A stretch of DNA of 24,851 nucleotides from assembly GCA_003427395.1 (NCBI GenBank), contig BFEA01000121.1, positions 2,640,169 through 2,665,019 on the forward strand, given 5' to 3'. This document shows, piece by piece, positions 19,513 to 24,851 of the stretch (positions within the stretch are counted from its first letter, which is position 1; each line of letters opens with the position of its first letter). Below the pieces are notes generated by a model that made no database searches, was not told where the DNA came from, and saw nothing but the letters and a program-made list of their open reading frames with translations. Source of the stretch: Chara braunii (lineage: Eukaryota; Streptophyta; Charophyceae; Charales; Characeae). The position numbers and the translations under genes were made by a program.

Positions 19513-20797
19513 GGGGCGGAAGAAAAATGTGAATAAGCAGGGCAGGATAAAGAAGGCCGAACCTTAAAAGCAAGAAGGGAAAGGACTGTTGGGACGGTCA
19601 CAGAGATTGGGTGTTGAGGAATGAAAGATTTGAGGATTGAATGGGCGGAAGGGTCAGTCTTGAGAAATGACTATTGAGAAAATGACCGCCCGACCGCCCA
19701 TGTGGGTGGCCTTGTTGATGAGAGGCTGCCGGACCAGCCATGAGAATCAGCCTTGGAAATAACATGGGATTGAGTGTTTGAAGATTGGATATTGCATTGC
19801 ATAGCCAGGGGACCCTAGGCAACTTGATGTAAGGCCGTCGGGCCGACCATGGAAATAGCAAGAGATTGAGTTTTTCTTTTTTTCTAGTCTCAGGTCTCAA
19901 CATAAGGGGGATAGCAATGTCTGCATCGCGACCCCAAGACCTCTACCCGTTAAGGGAAAAGTCTCAGCGCGACCTGCTCCTCATAAAAAAGGATAAGGGT
20001 TGAAGGATCAAAGCATCTCTCTCCTTGATTGATACTGGTCGTCCAGAACTAACCCCGACAACGAGCTCTAGTTGGGGAGTTCAAACTGCGCCTCATGTTG
20101 AAACCTAAACGTCAAGGGCGTGGTGCCAAACGGGCGAGAGTGTCATTCTTTTTCCTAAGTCTCATTTTTTCTCCCCAACCACACGCCATGCCGTAGAGGG
20201 GCGGCACGGCCGTTTGGAATGGACCACAACTGCTCGCGTTAAGTTGAGCAGTACTGTCCAGAGGGAGGAATCGGGCGTGGTACCGGGTGGAGGCCGCAAC
20301 CACCACAGAGCAAGTGACATCGCCCTGCCGAATCATTACAACCGTTCCGGGACTAACCGCGAGGCTTCGTAACTGCACTCGCAGACTAATAGAGAGCCCC
20401 AACTCTCTTGAAAGGAAGAGGCCGGATCCAAGGAAACACCGCTCGGGAGGAACGATTCGCGAGAAAGCACTTACGGCAAGATGGGGTCCTAGGAGGCTTG
20501 GACTGGACCTACCTTCCAGATGTGGGGTGGTACCTTAGTGATGACGCCCGTCTCGTAAGCAGCAAAAAGTCGGACTAGAGTAGGGGATGAGATGAGTTAT
20601 CAGCAGGGGGAGGACTGATCACCCTTCCTTTTTGGGGCTGATGGGCCGACATCCGACTACTCAGTTGGTGGGCCAAGGTCTGCGTACCTCCGAGTGAGAA
20701 CTGGTCGTGCGATGGGGACATCGTATTTTGAGTGGGGGGAAGGTGTGCCATCTACCAAAGAAAAGGCGTGCAAAAGAGAAGGATACCATGAGCGTAA
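19513..20797 (+). other. Unassigned internal sequence of the element
   Basis: No recognised gene. The part 19590-19870 loosely continues the style of minisatellite 3 (GGTCGG/CCGACC motifs with GAAATAGC). The part 19900-20640 is more complex in base composition and different in character, without a convincing reading frame; it may be captured or decayed sequence. A polypurine-tract-like block at 20702-20748 is listed separately. Confidence 0.5.
20702..20748 (+). repeat. Second copy of the polypurine-tract neighbourhood
   Basis: About 45 bases resemble 22237-22280 at the 3' LTR junction: TGGT, then GCGATG, GGACATC and GAGTGGGGGGAA occur in both, in the same order and spacing. Here no LTR follows. 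It looks like a duplicate or a relic of an earlier 3' end. Confidence 0.75.
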
Positions 20798-21368
20798 GAA
20801 TGAATGAGTAATTGACTTTGCGCAGGCTTGAGAAAAGGTCTGGCAGGATGTCCAGAAGAAAAGAATGAATGAGTAATTGACTTTGCGCAGGCCTGAAAAA
20901 AGGTCTGGCAAGATGTCTAGAAGAAAATAATGGATGAGTAACTGACTTTGCGCAGGCTTGAGAAAAGGTCTGGCAAGATGTCCAGAAGAGAAACGGATGA
21001 AGAAGTGACGTTGCATGGGCTTGAGAAAAGGTGTGGCAAGATGTCCAGAAGAGAAATGGATGAATAATTGACGTTGCATGAGCCAGAGAAAAGACCTGGC
21101 AAGGTGTCCAGCTGAGGAAAAGATGTGTGAATGACTTCGCATGAGCTTGAGAAGAGACCTGGCGAGATGTCCAGGAGAGAAATGGATGAGTATTTGACCT
21201 AAAATGGGCTTGAGAGAAGGTCTGGCAGGATGTTTAGAAAAGAAAGATATTTGAAATTGGCTTTGCGTAGACCTAAGGAAAAGATTGGCAAGACGCCCAG
21301 AAAAGAGATACAGGTATAATAGACCTTGCATGAGTATGAGAGAGGCGTGGCAAAAGGCCAGAAGAAAG
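20798..21368 (+). repeat. Minisatellite 4: about 63-66-base unit, about 9 copies
   Basis: Units share GAGTAATTGACTTTGC, then GCTTGAGAAAAGG, then TGGCAAGATGTCCAGAAGA. The first three or four are close copies; later ones drift. Because the unit is near 63 bases (21 codons), an antisense open frame persists through it, which I treat as an artefact. Confidence 0.93.
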
Positions 21369-21507
21369 ATGTGAATAAAATAACTGAGTAATGCGCATTC
21401 TAAGGCCTGGATACGAGAAATGACAAATGAGGATGACACACATAAGCTGGGCAAAATGACATGGGAAAAATACATGGGAACTGGCTAAGCATGAGACTGA
21501 GGAAAGA

Positions 21508-22121
21508 ATGACGGGAGAACATGGATTGCACAGGCCGAAAAGTAGATTATTTTTTATGACTCTAAGAGTAATGAATGAGGCGAAACCAAAATGATTTTTG
21601 CTCGATAATGTTTTCTCAATGAAATGGGAAGATAGATTTGAGATTACGAAGCACTTGAGGGGGGTTATGCCTGGGCTCACTGATTCGAAGTGGATATCAT
21701 CACAGCAAAGGTGGCGATTGTACTTGACGAACATCCCCCTACGAACATCCCCCTTCCAGAGCAAATGCCTGACATTGAGTCGCATCCGAAAACTTGCCTA
21801 CAATTTGTTATCAACAAAGCCAAGGTATAAAATGAGAAAACCAATTGTGTTATGACAACAAATTGTCACCCTGGGAATTAAGTCAGCATACCAGTAGTTA
21901 AGTGCATGAAGCAAGGAGAGTTTTGTCTGCTCCATGTTTCTGAAGGCCAAAGAATTATGGGCTTCCCTGCTGGATATACAGAGTTGACTGAAGAGGAAGA
22001 TCGCATCTCGATTGAGGAAAAGATAAAGAGGCAGAGCTATGACGAAAATGAGCAACCTGGTCTAAGCTGTAGAACCTTTGACTCCCCCATACCCTCCTCC
22101 ACCCCAAGGAGCGGAAGCTAA
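21508..22121 (+). pseudogene. DNMT3-like cytosine-5 DNA methyltransferase, C-terminal fragment
   Basis: Intact family members methylate cytosine in DNA. In frame 1 the translation shows GLHRPKSRLFF (from 21523), then FLLDNVFSM (21595-21621) where the ENV motif (motif VI) belongs, with Asp in place of the catalytic Glu, then WISSQQRWRLYLTNIP (to 21738), which fits motif VIII. In frame 0 it continues with CVMTTN (21846-21863, position of motif IX) and IMGFPAGYTEL (from 21954), the conserved GFP..YT segment of DNMT3-type enzymes. Order and spacing agree with DNMT3, not DNMT1. The N-terminal half (SAM-binding motif I, catalytic Pro-Cys of motif IV) is not seen. Breaks: TGA 21592 where Trp would be plausible, a frameshift near 21830, TAA 21879. 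It lies in sense orientation between minisatellite 4 and the polypurine tract, so it is element cargo. No product can be active. Confidence 0.75.
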
Positions 22122-22258
22122 GGAAAACTTTGAGAAAGAAATGAGAAAAGAACAAAACGGACCCTGACAAACTAACCATCCGTAACATCTCATCTCCCTC
22201 TCTCATCTATCCCTCCAGAACTCACTGACAAGAGATTGGTGCGCGATGAGGACATCAC

Positions 22259-22274
22259 GAAAGAGTGGGGGGAA
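22259..22274 (+). promoter_or_regulatory. Polypurine tract (plus-strand primer site)
   Basis: GAAAGAGTGGGGGGAA lies two bases before the 3' LTR start (TGTCGGGAC at 22277). An RNase-H-resistant purine run here primes plus-strand DNA synthesis in LTR retroelements. Its place fixes both the LTR start and the element's orientation. Confidence 0.9.
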
Positions 22275-22825
22275 TGTGTCGGGACAAGTGACTCCCGAAT
22301 AACTGCCCATCACTCGAGAGACCGAATATGGACGAACTGTGCACAACAGAGAAATCCGAAGTGAGACGAGATAAAGGATTAGGCCGCAGGAGGGAGTAAT
22401 GCCCTAGGGCGAGAACCACAGGGGGAAAGAACTAAGTGACGGCAAGCGAGCAAGCGCAAGAACAGGGGCACATAGAACATAGCAGGAGGCCGGGAGGGTC
22501 ATCGGAAGGCAATAGGACTAAGGCCAAGGGGCCTTTTGAACTAGCGATTGCAGCGCGACAGCAATAAGGGAATGAGGAAGTCGAGGGATGGGCGGCCAGA
22601 AGCCGCAGGAAGCCGGGAAATGAGGGGCCAACGTGGGGGTCACCTACGGGAGCCTCGGAGCGAAGACCCACGACCAAAGAGATTGGCACGCACAAGGCGC
22701 GAGGAAAAACTAAAGAGAGGGGTCGCTATGGGGCGACAAGACGCCCAAGGGGCATGGGACACATTGGGGAAAGGCACTCGGGGCCACCTGGGACTAAGTA
22801 AAAATAATGGCGTCCGGTGCGAAAT

Positions 22826-22954
22826 GTGTCGGGGACCGCCGACGGGACTAAGTGTCGGGGACTGCCGACGGGACTAAGTGTCGGGGACCGCCGACGGGCC
22901 TAAGTGTCGGGGACCACCGGCGGGACTAAGTGTCGGGGACCACCGACGGGACAA
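22826..22954 (+). repeat. 26-base tandem array in 3' LTR (5 units)
   Basis: Five units of 26 bases, more regular than in copy B, each with GTGTCGGGGACC and GGGACTAA. Confidence 0.95.
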
Positions 22955-23315
22955 GTCACGGGGACATGTGAAAGTCCCAAGAAGAAACGGCGGCACCGCA
23001 TGAGGGAAAAATAATAAATACAAGCAGCACAATCAAGATCAACATCTTGACGGCCAAGAATATTAGCACCACTAGTGCAAGTACTAATGATGACAAACGG
23101 GAAGGCTAAAAGGAAAAGGAAAAGTAAAGAAAACTGAAGTGGGAGGCATGGGAGCAATCCGAAAAATCTCGGATCAACCTCCCTCAAGAAAATAAAGTCA
23201 AATGAGACCCCATGTGAAAAATAGCCCTCCGGGAGAAAATCGGAGTAGGAGGGACCATTGCGGGAGAAATGTAGAAGTAAAAGGAGACTCCCATGGACAT
23301 GGGAAGACCATTATT

Positions 23316-23339
23316 GCAGTCTGAGAAATAACGGACTGC
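23316..23339. repeat. GCAGTCCG-type hairpin in 3' LTR, half lost in copy B
   Basis: GCAGTCTG and CGGACTGC arms with 8 bases between. At the matching place in copy B (about 7033) only CGGACTGC remains; about 13 bases with most of the left arm are gone. Confidence 0.88.
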
Positions 23340-23553
23340 ACCTTGGGCATAGGGAGGACCAAAACTAAGAGGAAGAGGCTAGAAAAGGGCCTTAACGGAC
23401 ACTTGACACTTGACATGCTAGAAAAAAGAGAGAAAAGAAAAGAAAATGGGGGGAGAATAAGACAAAAAGAGTGAGAGGGAGTGAGTGAGTTGGTCGTCAC
23501 TAGGGACTGCCATAGGTAGGGATTGGCAGGTCCCTACTGTCTAAGAAAGGAGG

Positions 23554-23625
23554 AGAAAAGAAAAGAAAAGAAAAGAAAAGAAAAGAAAAGAAAAGAAAAG
23601 AAAAGAAAAGAAAAGAAAAGAAAAG
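23554..23625 (+). repeat. Pure (AAAAG)n microsatellite in 3' LTR
   Basis: About 14 uninterrupted AAAAG units, compared with a shorter, interrupted tract in copy B. Since the two LTRs were identical at insertion, the tract has changed length since. Confidence 0.95.
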
Positions 23626-23926
23626 AGAAAAAGGCCTTAACGGTAAAAAACGGTCACTTGGGGAGATTCATCCGTGACCAGATTCATTCTGGAATATGGC
23701 GGTTACAAAAGACTTTAATTTTCTTTGATTTTTGCAGAGAAAATCAAAGAAAATCAAGGCCTCTTGCAACCAGAATAAAACAGAATACATGCATGAGGAG
23801 AAACATATGTTTTAGGTGCATTCGGAGACAGAATCAAGTCCGGATGCACTTGGAGATTAACCGTTTCTTTTTCTTTTGAGTAAGGGTTAGTTGTGGGGCA
23901 TTGGGGCTAAGGAATTGACCCCCATT

Positions 23927-24111
23927 GCAGTCCGAGTTACAACGGACTGCATGGGGGAAAAGAAACACACGTTTTAAGTACATCCGGAGTCAATATTGAG
24001 CCCGGATGCACTAGAAAATTTAACGCTTCATTTTTTTTTCACATGGGACAAGTTGCGAGGCTGTGGGTGTAGAAAACAGCCATGACTGCAGTCCGAGAAA
24101 TTACGGACTGC
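23927..24111. repeat. Two perfect GCAGTCCG hairpins in 3' LTR
   Basis: GCAGTCCG-N8-CGGACTGC occurs at 23927-23950 and again at 24088-24111, both with perfect 8-base arms and an 8-base spacer. The copy B partners each carry one mismatch in the left arm. Confidence 0.92.
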
Positions 24112-24851
24112 ATGGGGATGCCAAGGCCAAGGGGAAATGGGCTACGGCAAACCCGAAAGGCTAGAAAGGAGCAATTCCGGCATGGGGCAAGTCAAGAGGG
24201 TAAACGGCAGCCGTGAGATGAGATCTCACCGCCTAGAAAAATCGCTGCAGATGTAGAAATGATGGGACCACCAAGGGCAAGGGGCCCCAAAAAAATGAAA
24301 ATGGAACGCCGTCCGGAATGTTGTCGGGGACCAAATGGGTCCAAATAATAAAAATCGGGAAACGGGACATGCGCCGGCGGGACCACCAGAGAGACAAGGA
24401 AATGGAGCTAGCAAGAAGGAAAATGGCGGGGACTTGGGATGTCCCAAGGGAACCATGAGCCAACGCAAGGGATATTTGTGCAAGCAAGCGTCACCATCAA
24501 GATCAAGGATCTAGACGGTGGAAAATATGAGGACCACTAGAGCAAACACTAGTGGGTGCAAGTGGAAGAGCCATGAGAGAAAGAAAAGTAAAATAAGGGT
24601 GTTGAGAAGGCTGTCCAGCAGTTCGGGATATCTCGGACCAGCTAGGCATAAGAAAATAGAACCTAGAAAAGGCTCGACATGAGAAAAAGGCTGCCCTTTG
24701 AAAATCGGAGCAAAAGGGGCTCAAAAATGGGTAAACGAGAGCAAAATAGAGCCCCCTAGGAGCATGGGGGTGCCATTGTTGGAATCTGAGATGTAACGGT
24801 CAAGTAACAGCCATGAACCTGGCCTTGAATGAGGCCCTAGGGCCTAGAAAG

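Larger units (their letters stand above)
5994..24851 (+). mobile_element. Giant Ty3/Gypsy-type LTR retrotransposon (3' end outside window)
   Basis: Two direct copies of a long repeat (5994-9321 and 22277 onward) bracket gag, protease, reverse transcriptase, RNase H and integrase in that order, which is the Metaviridae order. A polypurine tract directly precedes the second repeat. Internal length is about 12.95 kb and LTR length at least 3.3 kb, which puts it in the size class of the largest known Gypsy elements (for example plant Ogre). No chromodomain and no envelope-like gene is seen. The 5' flank reads CACGG just before TGTCGAG; the matching target-site duplication would lie past the window end. 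Coding regions are broken by stops and frameshifts, so this copy is not autonomous. Confidence 0.92.
22277..24851 (+). repeat. 3' LTR (copy C), cut by window end
   Basis: It matches 5994 to about 8538 almost base for base, with mostly transition differences and some microsatellite length change. It begins TGTCGGGACAAG after the polypurine tract. About 0.8 kb or more of the LTR, including its end and any target-site duplication, lies outside the window. Confidence 0.95.

Noticed and set aside
20287-20538. 83-codon sense frame with SPC, considered as a methyltransferase motif IV
   Set aside because: SPC stands alone without the flanking residues of motif IV, the frame is short, and it is separated from the methyltransferase fragment by minisatellite 4.
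20657-21475. 272-codon antisense open frame with repeated LLDILPDLF-like segments
   Set aside because: It is the shadow of minisatellite 4, whose unit is close to a multiple of three. The start is not ATG-supported and the protein repeat only mirrors the DNA repeat.

Overview
The window looks like nuclear DNA from a large, repeat-rich eukaryotic genome. I see no ordinary host gene, no tRNA or rRNA, and no bacterial feature. Nearly all of it belongs to one family of very large Ty3/Gypsy-type LTR retrotransposons (Metaviridae). The Gag and Pol fragments, and a methyltransferase fragment that resembles plant-lineage DNMT3, suggest a streptophyte. A charophyte alga such as Chara is my best guess, from family resemblance only (about 50% sure). 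Two ambiguous bases (18035 and 18039) show that the assembly is not perfect here.

Layout. Positions 1-135 are an A-tract and a GAA microsatellite. Positions 136-711 hold no gene. Positions 712-3853 are a reverse-oriented long terminal repeat (copy A), probably a solo or truncated LTR. Positions 3854-5993 are unassigned sequence. From 5994 to beyond the window end lies one element in + orientation: 5' LTR (copy B, 5994 to about 9321), leader (9322-10415), gag (10416-12188), linker and protease (to about 13259), reverse transcriptase and RNase H (13235-15744), integrase (15760-17019), an acidic accessory ORF (17442-18242), then about 4 kb with four minisatellite arrays and a decayed cytosine-5 methyltransferase fragment (about 21508-22121), a polypurine tract (22259-22274), and the 3' LTR (copy C, from 22277, cut by the window end). 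LTRs are at least 3.3 kb and the internal region about 12.95 kb, so the whole element is about 19.6 kb.

Function and state. Gag would form the particle. Protease, RT, RNase H and integrase (order PR-RT-RH-INT, no chromodomain seen) would process, copy and insert it. The element is dead in this copy: gag-pol has many stops, several frameshifts, a likely deletion in RT, and Asn at an RNase H active-site Asp position. The 419-codon integrase ORF and the 266-codon accessory ORF are still open.

Most interesting points: (1) a DNMT3-like methyltransferase fragment captured in sense orientation just upstream of the 3' LTR; (2) an accessory ORF with two SUMO-interacting-motif-like segments, preceded by an internal TATA box, while Gag carries a VIDLT motif of the same class; (3) LTRs packed with perfect inverted repeats, including a recurring GCAGTCCG-N8-CGGACTGC hairpin.
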